NCBI RefSeq assembly: GCF_014656075.1 | Contig: NZ_BNBS01000046.1 | Location: forward strand, 1 to 60,044 | DNA length: 60,044 nucleotides | From: Streptomyces hydrogenans | GTDB lineage: Bacteria > Actinomycetota > Actinomycetes > Streptomycetales > Streptomycetaceae | Direction: 5' to 3' | Shown here: positions 39,988-48,367 of the stretch, piece after piece | Numbering within the stretch: the first letter of the stretch is position 1 | Layout of the letters: every line of letters begins with the position of its first letter | Made by a program: the position numbers and the translations under genes | The notes under the pieces: generated by a model | What the model saw: the letters and a program-made list of their open reading frames with translations, nothing else | Databases searched by the model: none | What the model was told of the DNA's origin: nothing

Positions 39988-40638
39988 TCAGCGCCCCGCG
40001 AGCAGTTCCGGCAACGCGCGCATGTCGCCGAAGACCACGGTGTCCGGGCCTTCGAGCCGCGCGGCGGGGGTCGGCCCCCCGGCGTAGCCGAAGGCCCGCA
40101 TCCCGGCCGCGCGGGCGGCCGCGACGCCGGGACCGCTGTCCTCGACCACCGCGCACGCGGCGGGGTCGACGCCCATGCGGCGGGCGGCGTACAGGAAGAG
40201 GTCCGGCGCGGGCTTGCCCCGGGACACCTCGCTCGCGCTGTAGATGCGGCCCTCGAAGTGCGCGTACAGCCCGGTGCGACCCAGGGTGTGGCGCATCTTC
40301 GCGTGCGAGCCGCTGGACGCGACGCAGGTCGGGAGGGTGAGGGCGGCGAGCGCCTCGGGCAGCCCGTCCACCGGGTCCAGTCCGGTGTCGACCGCGTCCC
40401 GGTGGCGCCGGACGAGCAGGCTCCACCACAGTGCCGCCGTCTCGGCGCCGAGACGCTCGGCGATCTGCCCGACGATCGACTCCTTGGAGCGCCCGATGAA
40501 CCGCTCGACCACCTCGTCGGCGGTGATCGGCCAGCCCAACTCCGCGCCGAGCGCGACCTGGAGGCGGACGGCGAGGCGTTCGCTGTCGACCAGGACGCCG
40601 TCGCAGTCGAATATCACGAGCTCTATCGGCTTGATCAT
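39988..40638 (-). CDS. HAD-superfamily phosphatase (beta-phosphoglucomutase-like)
   Basis: This 216-aa protein has HAD motif I FDCDGVLVDSE (Asp11 and Asp13), a helical cap (residues about 18-90), motif II VASSGS, motif III Lys in SRGKPAPDLFLYAA and motif IV VVEDSGPGVAAARAAGM. Sugar-phosphate or small phosphoester hydrolysis is likely. ATG 40638 is preferred over 40674 because motif I should be near the N-terminus. It follows an Lrp-type regulator by 32 bp on the same strand. Confidence 0.9.
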   Translation of the reverse strand: MIKPIELVIFDCDGVLVDSERLAVRLQVALGAELGWPITADEVVERFIGRSKESIVGQIAERLGAETAALWWSLLVRRHRDAVDTGLDPVDGLPEALAALTLPTCVASSGSHAKMRHTLGRTGLYAHFEGRIYSASEVSRGKPAPDLFLYAARRMGVDPAACAVVEDSGPGVAAARAAGMRAFGYAGGPTPAARLEGPDTVVFGDMRALPELLAGR

Positions 40639-40670
40639 TCCCGCAGAGTAGGCGGCGGGGCGGGCGGGGC

Positions 40671-41123
40671 TCACGTCCCGTCGGCCGCGAGCGGTGACAG
40701 CGGCCGCTCGAAGAAGGTCTCCAGGACCACCGTGGCCTGGGTGCCGCTGACCCCGTCGACGGCGTAGATCCGGCGCAGCACGTCCTGGAGTTGCTCGGTG
40801 GTCGCGGTCCTGACCTTGACCAGCACGGAGGCGCTGCCGGCGATGACGTGCGCCTCCAGGATCTCGGGGAGCGCCGCGAACTCCTGCGCCGAATCCCCCA
40901 TCCAGGACGTCGAGTCGACCATCACGTAGGCGAGGACCCCGCTGCCGACGGCGGCCGGGTCCACGTCGACGGTGGTGCGCCGGATGACGCCGCGCTCCTT
41001 CAGTTTCCGCACCCGCTCGTGGGCGGCGCCGGCGGACAGCCCGACGGCCTGCCCCAGTGCGGCGTACGGCTGGGTGGCGTCCTCCTGGAGCCGGGCCAGC
41101 AGTGCGCGATCAATGTGATCCAC
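40671..41123 (-). CDS. Lrp/AsnC-family regulator
   Basis: This 150-aa protein has an N-terminal HTH (VDHIDRALLARLQEDATQPYAALGQAVGLSAGAAHERVRKLKERGVI) and a C-terminal RAM effector domain (about 65-145, with ILEAHVIAGSASVLVKVRT). GTG 41123 matches the usual family start (x-D-x-I-D-R-x-L-L) and has GGAG four bases upstream; the longer frame from 41195 is unlikely. It is divergent from an SMP-30 gene. Confidence 0.9.
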   Translation of the reverse strand: MDHIDRALLARLQEDATQPYAALGQAVGLSAGAAHERVRKLKERGVIRRTTVDVDPAAVGSGVLAYVMVDSTSWMGDSAQEFAALPEILEAHVIAGSASVLVKVRTATTEQLQDVLRRIYAVDGVSGTQATVVLETFFERPLSPLAADGT

Positions 41124-41200
41124 AACTCTCCATTCACTGTCTCCTAGCCAGGACCATATCTCATCTTGCAATATTCCCTTCGGGCCGACTGGCATTCAGT

Positions 41201-41210
41201 TCAGGCCTGA
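41201..41210. promoter_or_regulatory. Short palindrome in the Lrp/SMP-30 gap
   Basis: TCAGGCCTGA is a perfect 10-bp palindrome 38 bp before the SMP-30 start. It could be part of an Lrp/AsnC site, but such sites are degenerate and the assignment is weak. Confidence 0.3.
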
Positions 41211-41247
41211 GTTCGGCATGTGATGTCTCTCGTGAGGAGTGGACCCT

Positions 41248-42192
41248 ATGAGCAGCGAGCGCCCCGGGCTGTACGAGATGTTCGACGAGCGGTTCCGGAC
41301 CGGCCGGTGCATGAACGGGGACGACGCGCTCGAAGTCCTTTACACCGGCTGCCGTTGGGCCGAGGGGCCGGTCTACGTACCGGCCTGGCGGCAGGTGGTC
41401 TGGAGCGACATCCCCAACGACCGGATGCTGCGGTGGGACGAGGAGACCGGAGCGGTCGCCGTCTTCCGCCGCTCCGCGGGCCACACCAACGGCAACACCC
41501 TCGACCGCGAAGGCCGGCTGATCACCTGTGAGCAGGGCAACCGCCGGGTGACCCGGACCGAACACGACGGCACCGTCACCGTGCTGGCCGACCGGTGGCA
41601 GGGCAAGCGGCTGAACAGCCCGAACGACGCGGCCGTGAAGTCCGACGGCTCGATCTGGTTCTCCGACCCGGACTTCGGCATCACCAGCGACTACGAGGGG
41701 TACCGCGCGCAGAGCGAGATCGGCTCCAACAACGTCTACCGGATCGATCCGGCGACCGGCGAGGTGCGGCTGGTCGCGGACTGCTTCGGTGCGCCGAACG
41801 GGCTCGTCTTCTCGTCCGACGAGCGGCAGTTGTTCGTCTCCGACACCCGCGCGGGCTTCGTCCGCGTCTTCGACGTCCGCGAGGACGGCACCCTGTCCGA
41901 GGGCACGGTCTTCGCGAAGGCCGGCGACCGCGAGAAGGCCCGCTTCGACAACCTCCGCTTCGACGAAGGCGGTCGGCTCTGGGTCGCCGCGATGGACGAC
42001 GGCGTGCACTGCTACGACCCCGACGGCACCCTGATCGGCCGACTCGACGTGCCCGAGGCGGTCGCCAACATCTCCTGGGGCGGCGCCAAGCGCAACCGCC
42101 TCTTCATCGCGGCGGAGACCAGCCTCTACTCGGTGGTCATGGCCGTCACCGGCACGCACCCGACCGGGCCGGGCCGGCGGCCCTGGCTGTAG
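41248..42192 (+). CDS. SMP-30/gluconolactonase-like beta-propeller lactonase
   Basis: This 314-aa six-bladed propeller protein has CRWAEGPVYVPAWRQVVWSDIPNDRMLRW (metal Glu in EGP), GRLITCEQGNRRVTR, NSPNDAAVKSDGSIWFSDPDFGI (metal Asn) and FGAPNGLVFSSDERQLFVSDT (metal Asn, Asp), giving the Glu/Asn/Asn/Asp metal site. It should hydrolyse sugar or related lactones in the cytoplasm. The start is ATG 41248 with GAGGAG eight bases upstream. It is divergent from an Lrp-type gene that may regulate it. Confidence 0.88.
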   Translation: MSSERPGLYEMFDERFRTGRCMNGDDALEVLYTGCRWAEGPVYVPAWRQVVWSDIPNDRMLRWDEETGAVAVFRRSAGHTNGNTLDREGRLITCEQGNRRVTRTEHDGTVTVLADRWQGKRLNSPNDAAVKSDGSIWFSDPDFGITSDYEGYRAQSEIGSNNVYRIDPATGEVRLVADCFGAPNGLVFSSDERQLFVSDTRAGFVRVFDVREDGTLSEGTVFAKAGDREKARFDNLRFDEGGRLWVAAMDDGVHCYDPDGTLIGRLDVPEAVANISWGGAKRNRLFIAAETSLYSVVMAVTGTHPTGPGRRPWL

Positions 42193-42254
42193 CCGACGCC
42201 CCGGGACCGGGGCCTGCGACCCGTCGGACCCGGCCCGGGCCTTGAGGAGCGTGT

Positions 42255-43211
42255 TCAGCCCGTCGGCGCCGCGGCCCCCCGGAAGGTGCGGCGGTACGCC
42301 ATCGGCGAGACGCCGATGGCGGCGTGCAGGTGTTCGCGCAGGGAGGTCCCGGTGGCGAAGCCGACCTGGCCGGCGATGTCGTCGACGGCCAGGTCGGTGG
42401 TCTCCAGGAGGTGTTGGGCCCGGGTCACGCGCTGCTGGATCAGCCAGCGTCCCGGGCTCATCCCGACCTCCTCGCCGAAGCGGCGCGCGAAGGTGCGCAG
42501 GCTCATCCGGGCGTGCCCGGCCAGCTCGGTCAGGGTCAGCGGCTCGTGGAGGTTCTCCAGCGCCCACTGGCGGGTGGCCGAAGTGCCGCTCCCGGCCGCC
42601 GGGGGCACGGGGTGCTCGATGTACTGGGCCTGCCCGCCGTCCCGCCACGGCGGTACGACGCAGACGCGGGCCACGTGGTTCGCGACGGCCGCGCCGTGGT
42701 CCCGTCGCACGAGGTGGAGGCAGACGTCGACGCCGGAGGCGGCGCCGGCCGAGGTCAGGACCGTGCCGTCGTCCACGAACAGCACGTCCGGGTCCAGTGC
42801 GACCGCCGGGTACCAGGACCGGAAGACGTCGGCGACCGCCCAGTGGGTGGTGGCGGGCCGCCCGTCGAGCAGTCCGGCCGCCGCGAGGACGAAGGCGCCC
42901 GTGCAGATGGACACGATCCGGGTGCCGGGGCGGACGCGCGCGAGGGCCTCGCCCACCCCGGGCGGCAGTGCGCGCGAGAGCCGGGAGAGGTCGAAGGGCG
43001 GCAGCAGCACCGTGTCCGCCGTCGCGAGGACCTCGGGGCCGTGGCCCACCGTCACCGCGAAGTCCGCGTTCGTGGCCACGGGGCCGCCGTCGACGGAGCA
43101 GGTCAGGACCTCGTAGCGGTCCTGGAGGGCGCCGAAGACACGGCTCGGGATGCCGAGCTCGAAGGGGTACACGCCGTCCAGGGCGAGGACGACGACGCGG
43201 TGGACAGTCAT
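42255..43211 (-). CDS. GlxA-family AraC-type regulator
   Basis: This 318-aa protein has an N-terminal DJ-1/PfpI-like domain (VVVLALDGVYPFELGIPSRVFG; VSICTGAFVLAAAGLLDGR with the elbow Cys) and a C-terminal AraC HTH pair (LAGHARMSLRTFARRF; IAGQVGFATGTSLREHL). ATG 43211 is preferred; the ATG at 43241 lies within the palindrome at 43232-43245. It is divergent from a quinone reductase-like gene 71 bp away, its likely target. Confidence 0.87.
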   Translation of the reverse strand: MTVHRVVVLALDGVYPFELGIPSRVFGALQDRYEVLTCSVDGGPVATNADFAVTVGHGPEVLATADTVLLPPFDLSRLSRALPPGVGEALARVRPGTRIVSICTGAFVLAAAGLLDGRPATTHWAVADVFRSWYPAVALDPDVLFVDDGTVLTSAGAASGVDVCLHLVRRDHGAAVANHVARVCVVPPWRDGGQAQYIEHPVPPAAGSGTSATRQWALENLHEPLTLTELAGHARMSLRTFARRFGEEVGMSPGRWLIQQRVTRAQHLLETTDLAVDDIAGQVGFATGTSLREHLHAAIGVSPMAYRRTFRGAAAPTG

Positions 43212-43231
43212 GGCACGATCCCGTCGGAAGT

Positions 43232-43245
43232 TGGCATTCATGCCA
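43232..43245. promoter_or_regulatory. Perfect palindrome between AraC and oxidoreductase genes
   Basis: TGGCAT-TC-ATGCCA is a perfect 6-bp inverted repeat with a 2-bp centre in the 71-bp divergent gap. It is a candidate regulator site. GlxA-type proteins often bind such palindromes, but binding here is inferred. Confidence 0.6.
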
Positions 43246-43282
43246 TGGTACCCAGGTGGTCCCCCGGGCGAGGCTGGACGGC

Positions 43283-44239
43283 ATGACGAACCCCACCACC
43301 GCCACCATGCGCGCCATCAGCCAGGACACCCACGGCACCCCCGAGGTCCTGGAGCAGGTCCTGCTCCCCCGCCCCGCCCCCGGCCCGGGCCAGATCCTCG
43401 TCGCCGTCCGCGCCGCGGGCGTCAACCCGACCGACTGGAAGCACCGCGCCGCCGGTCTCTTCCTCGGCCGACTGCCGCTCGTCCTCGGCTGGGACGTCTC
43501 CGGCGTGGTCGAGGCCGTCGGCTTCGGCGTCACGCTGTTCAAGCCGGGCGACGAGGTCTTCGGGATGCTGCCCTACCCGCACGGCGTCGGCTCCCACGCC
43601 GAGTACGTGACGGGCCCCGCCCGCGCCTTCGCCGCCAAGCCCGACGTCATCGACCACGTCCAGGCCGGCGCCCTGCCGCTCGCCGCCCTCACCGCGTACC
43701 AGGCGATCGTCGACACCGCCGCGGTCGGCCCCGGGCAGCGCGTCCTGATCCACGCCGCCGCGGGCGGCGTCGGCCACCTCGCCGTCCAGATCGCGAAGGC
43801 CCGCGGCGCGTACGTCATCGGCACCGCCAGCGCGGCCAAGCACGAGTTCGTCCGCTCGATCGGCGCGGACGAGGTGATCGACTACCGCACCACCGACTTC
43901 CGCGACGCCGTCCAGGACGTCGACATGGTCCTCGACCCGCTCTCCGGCGACACCCGCGCCCGCTCCCTCGACGTCCTGCGGCCCGGCGGCGTCCTCGTCT
44001 CGATCCTGCCCGGGACCGACCCCGACGAGGCCGCGAAGGCGGCGGCCCGCGGGGTCCGCGTGGAGTCGCTCCTCGTCGAGGCGGACCACGCCGGCATGAA
44101 CGCCGTCGCCGACCTCGCCGCCTCCGGCGCCCTGCGCGCCCACGTCGAGGCCGTCTTCCCGCTCGCCGAGGCGGCGAAGGCCCACGCCCTGGGCGAGACG
44201 AACCGCACGACCGGCAAGATCGTGCTGACCGTCCCGTAG
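43283..44239 (+). CDS. Zinc-free NADPH:quinone reductase-like MDR protein
   Basis: This 318-aa medium-chain dehydrogenase/reductase has the GroES-like N-domain (AAGVNPTDWKHRAAG, LVLGWDVSGVVEAVG) and a Rossmann domain with AAAGGVGHLAVQIAKA binding NADPH. It lacks the catalytic zinc Cys and structural-zinc Cys cluster, as in QOR. Reduction of quinones or enones is expected. It is divergent from a GlxA-type regulator. Confidence 0.9.
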   Translation: MTNPTTATMRAISQDTHGTPEVLEQVLLPRPAPGPGQILVAVRAAGVNPTDWKHRAAGLFLGRLPLVLGWDVSGVVEAVGFGVTLFKPGDEVFGMLPYPHGVGSHAEYVTGPARAFAAKPDVIDHVQAGALPLAALTAYQAIVDTAAVGPGQRVLIHAAAGGVGHLAVQIAKARGAYVIGTASAAKHEFVRSIGADEVIDYRTTDFRDAVQDVDMVLDPLSGDTRARSLDVLRPGGVLVSILPGTDPDEAAKAAARGVRVESLLVEADHAGMNAVADLAASGALRAHVEAVFPLAEAAKAHALGETNRTTGKIVLTVP

Positions 44240-44280
44240 CGGGCGCGCCCCTCACCCCCGTTCTCGGACCGCTCCGCCCG

Positions 44281-45729
44281 TCACCCCGCGTCCGGGGTCG
44301 CCTCCTTCCGCGGCGAGAAGCGGGCGACGGCCAGGAGCAGCACGCCGCAGGCGGCGACCACGGCCCAGCCCGGCCGGGCCGCGTGCGCGAGGCCCACCGG
44401 TCCGCTGCCCGCCACCAGGCCACCGGCGAGGGCGATGCCGAGGGCGGCGCCCAACTGCCGGGCCGTGGAGGTGATCGCGCCGGCCACACCGGCGCGGGCG
44501 GCCGGCAGGCCGTCGACGGCCGTGTCGGTGATCGGGGCGTTGGCGAAGCCGAAACCGACGCCGACGAGCCCGTACGCCGCGAGCAGCAGGTACACGCTCG
44601 TGTGCGGGGTCAGCCGGACCAGGCACAGGCCGCCGGCCGTGAGGAACGCGCCGGCCAGGAGCAGCGGCGTCCGCGACCCCCTGCGGCCGACCATGCGGCC
44701 GGCCCACGGGGCGCAGACGGTCGCCCCGAGGGCGAGGGGCAGCGTCGCCGCCCCGGCGGCCGCCGGCGACCAGTCCCGGGTGTGCTGCAGGTAGAGGGTG
44801 TTGAGCAGCAGCGCGGTGTTGAGGGCGACGAAGACCGCCACCGCGCCGACGACGGCGCCGCTGAACACCGGACGCGCGAAGAGCCGCGGATCCATCAGCG
44901 GCTCCGGGCGGCGGGCCTCCACCCGGACGAACACCGCCGCCACCGCCACGGCGCCGGCGTACCCCGCCAGGGCCGTCGGCGACGTCCAGCCGATGCGGGG
45001 TCCCTCGATGAGGACGCCCACCACGAGCGTGAGGAGGAGGGCCAGCAGGGCCTGGCCGGGCAGGTCGAGCCGACGGGCCCGCGGAGCCCGGGACTCCGGC
45101 ACGAAGACGGCGCTGAGCAGCAGAGCGGCCGCGACGACGGGGACGTTGACCCAGAACAGCGCCCGCCAGTCGAGCCCGGTGAGCAGCAACCCGCCGGTGA
45201 CGGGTCCGACCGCCATGCTCAGGCCGAAGACCGACGCCCATATGCCGATCGCCCGCGCCCGCTCCTTCGGGTCCGGCATCGCGTTGACCACGATCGCCAG
45301 GGCCACGGGGCTGAGCATGGACGCCCCGACGCCCTGGAGCGCCCGGGCCGCGACCAGCACGCCCACCGAGGGGGCGAGGGCGCAGCCGAGCGAGGCGACG
45401 CCGAACAGCGCGAGCCCGCACCGGAACACCCGGCGCCGCCCGAACCGGTCCGCCAGCGCGCCCGAGGAGATCAGCAGACCGGCCAGGACGAGGGTGTACG
45501 CGTCCACGACCCATTCGAGTGCGCGCGTGCCGACGCCGAGTCCGCGCCCGATGGACGGCAGGCCCACGTTGACGATGGTGGTGTCCAGGCCCACCAGGAA
45601 CATGCTCAGGCAGCAGACGGCCAGGACCGCCCAGCGCCCGCGGGCGCTCGACACGACGGGCGGGGCGGGCGGGCGTCGGTCCTGTTCGGCTTTCCGGTGC
45701 GCGTTCTGGTGCGCGGGGGTCGTGGTCAC
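44281..45729 (-). CDS. MFS drug-efflux transporter, DHA2 type
   Basis: This 482-aa transporter of about 14 segments has LDTTIVNVGLPSI, GALADRFGRRRVFRCG (motif A), RALQGVGASMLSPVALAIV (motif B) and FGLSMAVGPVTGGLLL (motif C, antiporter). Drug or metabolite export is likely. GTG 45729 is chosen because AGAGGTGG lies three bases upstream. It is divergent from an XRE-cupin regulator and has a TTTTGC/GCAAAA inverted repeat in the gap. Confidence 0.89.
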   Translation of the reverse strand: MTTTPAHQNAHRKAEQDRRPPAPPVVSSARGRWAVLAVCCLSMFLVGLDTTIVNVGLPSIGRGLGVGTRALEWVVDAYTLVLAGLLISSGALADRFGRRRVFRCGLALFGVASLGCALAPSVGVLVAARALQGVGASMLSPVALAIVVNAMPDPKERARAIGIWASVFGLSMAVGPVTGGLLLTGLDWRALFWVNVPVVAAALLLSAVFVPESRAPRARRLDLPGQALLALLLTLVVGVLIEGPRIGWTSPTALAGYAGAVAVAAVFVRVEARRPEPLMDPRLFARPVFSGAVVGAVAVFVALNTALLLNTLYLQHTRDWSPAAAGAATLPLALGATVCAPWAGRMVGRRGSRTPLLLAGAFLTAGGLCLVRLTPHTSVYLLLAAYGLVGVGFGFANAPITDTAVDGLPAARAGVAGAITSTARQLGAALGIALAGGLVAGSGPVGLAHAARPGWAVVAACGVLLLAVARFSPRKEATPDAG

Positions 45730-45797
45730 GGTCCACCTCTGATGTCCGGGAACGAAGTCCCGCCAGATTCGGCCCCGGTGGGGGCCACGGCCCACGC

Positions 45798-45818
45798 GTT
45801 TTGCGAACACTGCAAAAC
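45798..45818. promoter_or_regulatory. Inverted-repeat operator for the XRE-cupin regulator
   Basis: GTTTTGC (45798-45804) and GCAAAAC (45812-45818) are perfect inverted repeats with a 7-bp centre, ending 7 bp before the regulator's ATG. The AT-rich arms stand out in the high-GC sequence. Autoregulation and control of the divergent exporter are inferred. Confidence 0.75.
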
Positions 45819-45825
45819 TGGAGCC

Positions 45826-46419
45826 ATGAACACGGAAGCCGGGGACGTCGAACTGGAGCGGATCCTCGACGGCATCGGACCGCGGCTGCGCGGCCTGCGG
45901 CGGGAGCGGGGCCTCACGCTGGAGGCACTCGCGTCCGCGACGGGGATCTCGGTCAGCACCCTGTCCCGGGTGGAGTCCGGCAAGCGACGCCCGACGCTGG
46001 ACCTGCTCATCCCGCTCGCCCGGGTCCACCGCGTCGCGCTCGACCAGCTGGTGGCGGCGCCCACCAGCGGCGACCCCCGGGTGCACCTCCAGCCGCTGCG
46101 GAGGAAGCGCGGCAGCGTCCTCGTCCCGCTGACCCAGTACCCGGGCCGCGTCCAGGTCTTCAAGCAGGTGCTGGCACCGCGCGAGCCTGAGCTGGTCACC
46201 CACGCCGGATACGAATGGCTCTACGTGCTCGCCGGCCGGCTGCGCCTGATCCTCGGGGACCGGGACATCACGCTGCTGCCCGGCGAGACGGCCGAGTTCG
46301 ACACCTCCGAGCCCCACTGGTTCGGTCCCGAGGACACGAACGCCGTGGAGATCCTGCACCTGTTCGGCCCCCACGGGGACCAGGCCGTCGTCCGCGCCCG
46401 GCCGTCCGGCGGGTCGTAG
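45826..46419 (+). CDS. XRE-family regulator with C-terminal cupin
   Basis: This 197-aa protein has an N-terminal XRE HTH (LRRERGLTLEALASATGISVSTLSRVESGKRRPTLDLL, residues about 20-60) and a C-terminal cupin-2 sensor (about 115-185, with HAGYEWLYVLAGRLRLILGD and LLPGETAEFDTSEPHWF). ATG 45826 has TGGAG four bases upstream. It is divergent from the DHA2 exporter and is probably its regulator, with the cupin sensing a small molecule. Confidence 0.9.
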   Translation: MNTEAGDVELERILDGIGPRLRGLRRERGLTLEALASATGISVSTLSRVESGKRRPTLDLLIPLARVHRVALDQLVAAPTSGDPRVHLQPLRRKRGSVLVPLTQYPGRVQVFKQVLAPREPELVTHAGYEWLYVLAGRLRLILGDRDITLLPGETAEFDTSEPHWFGPEDTNAVEILHLFGPHGDQAVVRARPSGGS

Positions 46420-46547
46420 GGCCGCGCCGCCGCGTCTCGCCGGGGAAGGCCGACGCGCGCCGCGGCTCCCCTCCGGGCCGCCGTGTCCCCGCGCCGGGCG
46501 TCTCGTTCGCATAGGCGGTCTTCGGTCGAGCGGTTACGAGGTGGGTC

Positions 46548-47840
46548 ATGCGGGTCCGGATGGTGTCGGAGGGCGTCGGCGGGGCGCGGGGCGGGACGGC
46601 GGCCCGGCCCGGGCGGACGAACGCGCTGGACCGGGCGTTCGCGCTGTTCCACGCGCGGGGCGCGGTGCCCGTGGTGGTCGGGCACGTCCTGGACTTCCCC
46701 GCCGGGTCGTTCACGCTCGACGAGCTCCGTGCCCGGGTGGCCGAGCGGGCGCCCGGACTGGACGCCCTGCGGTTCGTGGCGACCCCGGGAGCCCGCGCGT
46801 GGACGCCCTCCGCCGCTCCCGGGGCGGCGGCGCACGTCAGCGGGGAGCGGGTGGACGGGCGGCTCGCCGAGGCGACCGACGCGGTGTGGCGCGAGCCGCT
46901 GCCCGGCCGTCCCTCGCCGGGCTGGGACCTGCGGCTGCTGACCTGCGGGACGGAGCGGGTGCAGCGGCTCTGCTTCCGCGTCGACCACTCGGTCGTGGAC
47001 GGCGTCGGCGCGGCGCATCTGGTGGCGGCGCTGCTCGCCGACGAGCCCGGCGCCGGGCCGTATCCCTACCGGCCGCCGGTGCCGGGGCGCGGCGCCCTCG
47101 GGTGGCTGCGCTCCTCGCCGTTCGGGAGGTTCCCCGAGCACGAGACGGTGCCCCCGGGGTGCGGCGCCGCACCGAGCGGGCTGCCCGCCACGGCGTACGC
47201 GGACGTCCCGGACGCGGAGCTGCGGGCGGTGGCGTCACGGTGGGGGGCGGGCGTCAACGACGTGTACCTCACGGCCGTGACCGGTGCGCTCGCCGCCTTC
47301 CAGGAACGGCAGGGGGCGCGGGCGGGGGATCTGCGGGTGGTCATGCCGATGTCGGTCCGGACGGCCGAGGCCCGGCTCGCGCCGGGGAACGCGGCGCTGC
47401 CGGCGGTGCTGCGGTTGCCGTGCGCGGTGACGGACCCGGGCGAGCGGCTGGAGGCCGTGGTCGGGCAGACGCGCGCGCACAAGGGTTCCGGGCTGCGCGA
47501 AGGCGGCTGGAGGGCGCTGCTGCGCGTCCCGCCCGCGCTCCTGTACCGGGGGATGGAGCGCCCCGCGTTCCGGCTGGTCACCAGTCACATCCACATCCCC
47601 GGCGCCTATCGCGTGCTGGGCGCTCCCCCGCTCGGGGCGAGCGTCTTCGGCCTCAACAGCCCCGGCCTGCTCGGCTACTTCTCCCTCACGCGGACGGCGG
47701 CCACCGCCCGCGTGACGGTCGCGCACGACCGGTCCCACCCGGCGATGGCGACGCTTCCGGACCTGTGGAGGGAGGCGCTGGACGGGCTCGCCGCGCACCC
47801 GGGGGGAAAGGGATGGGCACGGACGCCTTCACGATCATAA
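46548..47840 (+). CDS. WS/DGAT-like acyltransferase
   Basis: The 430-aa protein matches the wax ester synthase/diacylglycerol acyltransferase fold, a relative of condensation domains. The active-site motif is DHSVVDG (Asp146-His147...Asp151-Gly152), so the first His of HHxxxDG is replaced by Asp but the catalytic second His is kept. Other features are the NDVYLTAVTGAL block (about residue 238) and VVMPMSVRT (about 266). Acyl transfer from acyl-CoA to an alcohol acceptor is expected. It is followed at 9 bp by a cupin gene. It ends in TAA, uncommon here. Confidence 0.78.
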   Translation: MRVRMVSEGVGGARGGTAARPGRTNALDRAFALFHARGAVPVVVGHVLDFPAGSFTLDELRARVAERAPGLDALRFVATPGARAWTPSAAPGAAAHVSGERVDGRLAEATDAVWREPLPGRPSPGWDLRLLTCGTERVQRLCFRVDHSVVDGVGAAHLVAALLADEPGAGPYPYRPPVPGRGALGWLRSSPFGRFPEHETVPPGCGAAPSGLPATAYADVPDAELRAVASRWGAGVNDVYLTAVTGALAAFQERQGARAGDLRVVMPMSVRTAEARLAPGNAALPAVLRLPCAVTDPGERLEAVVGQTRAHKGSGLREGGWRALLRVPPALLYRGMERPAFRLVTSHIHIPGAYRVLGAPPLGASVFGLNSPGLLGYFSLTRTAATARVTVAHDRSHPAMATLPDLWREALDGLAAHPGGKGWARTPSRS

Positions 47841-47849
47841 AGTCACACC

Positions 47850-48359
47850 GTGATCGAGAAGACTCCGGCCGCCGCGCCGTTCCCGCCCTTGCTGACCCGT
47901 CACGACGAGGCGGAGACCTGTGCCGATCCGAGCAGCGTGATGACGCTCCTCGCCGACTCGGACGCCACCGCCGACGGCTTCACCAGCTACCGTTCCACCT
48001 TCGCCGAGGGCGCGGTCGGCGCGCCCGCCCACTTCCACACCAAGGCGACCGAACTGTTCTTCGTCATCAGCGGCTCCCTGCGCGTCCTGGTCGGCGAGGA
48101 GGTCACCGTGCTGAACGCCGGCGACTTCCTCGCGGTGCCGCCGCACACCCCGCACGCCTTCGCCGCCGCCCCCGGCCACGAGGCGGACGTCCTCTTCGTG
48201 TTCACCCCCGGCATGGGCCGCTTCGACTACCTGCGGCTGCTCGGCCGGGTCATGCGCGGCGAGGCGGACTTCCAGGAGATCGCCGATTCCGCGGAGCGGT
48301 TCGACAACCACTACGTCGACAGCCCGGCCTGGCGCGCCGCCCTGGAGTCGGCGGAGTAG
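47850..48359 (+). CDS. Cupin-domain protein
   Basis: This 169-aa cupin has motif 1 APAHFHTKATELFFVISGSL (His, His, Glu ligands) and motif 2 AGDFLAVPPHTPHAFAA (His ligand), followed by a helical C-terminal tail with GRFDYLRLLGRVMRGEADF that resembles quercetinase-like bacterial cupins. The start is GTG 47850, 9 bp after the acyltransferase stop, so the two are probably co-transcribed. Substrate unknown. Confidence 0.8.
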   Translation: MIEKTPAAAPFPPLLTRHDEAETCADPSSVMTLLADSDATADGFTSYRSTFAEGAVGAPAHFHTKATELFFVISGSLRVLVGEEVTVLNAGDFLAVPPHTPHAFAAAPGHEADVLFVFTPGMGRFDYLRLLGRVMRGEADFQEIADSAERFDNHYVDSPAWRAALESAE

Positions 48360-48367
48360 CGCCGGGT

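Noticed and set aside
37046..40429. 1127-codon minus-strand frame
   Set aside because: It reads out of frame through the HAD, TetR and MFS genes and only its tail is real (the SGNH hydrolase from ATG 37834).
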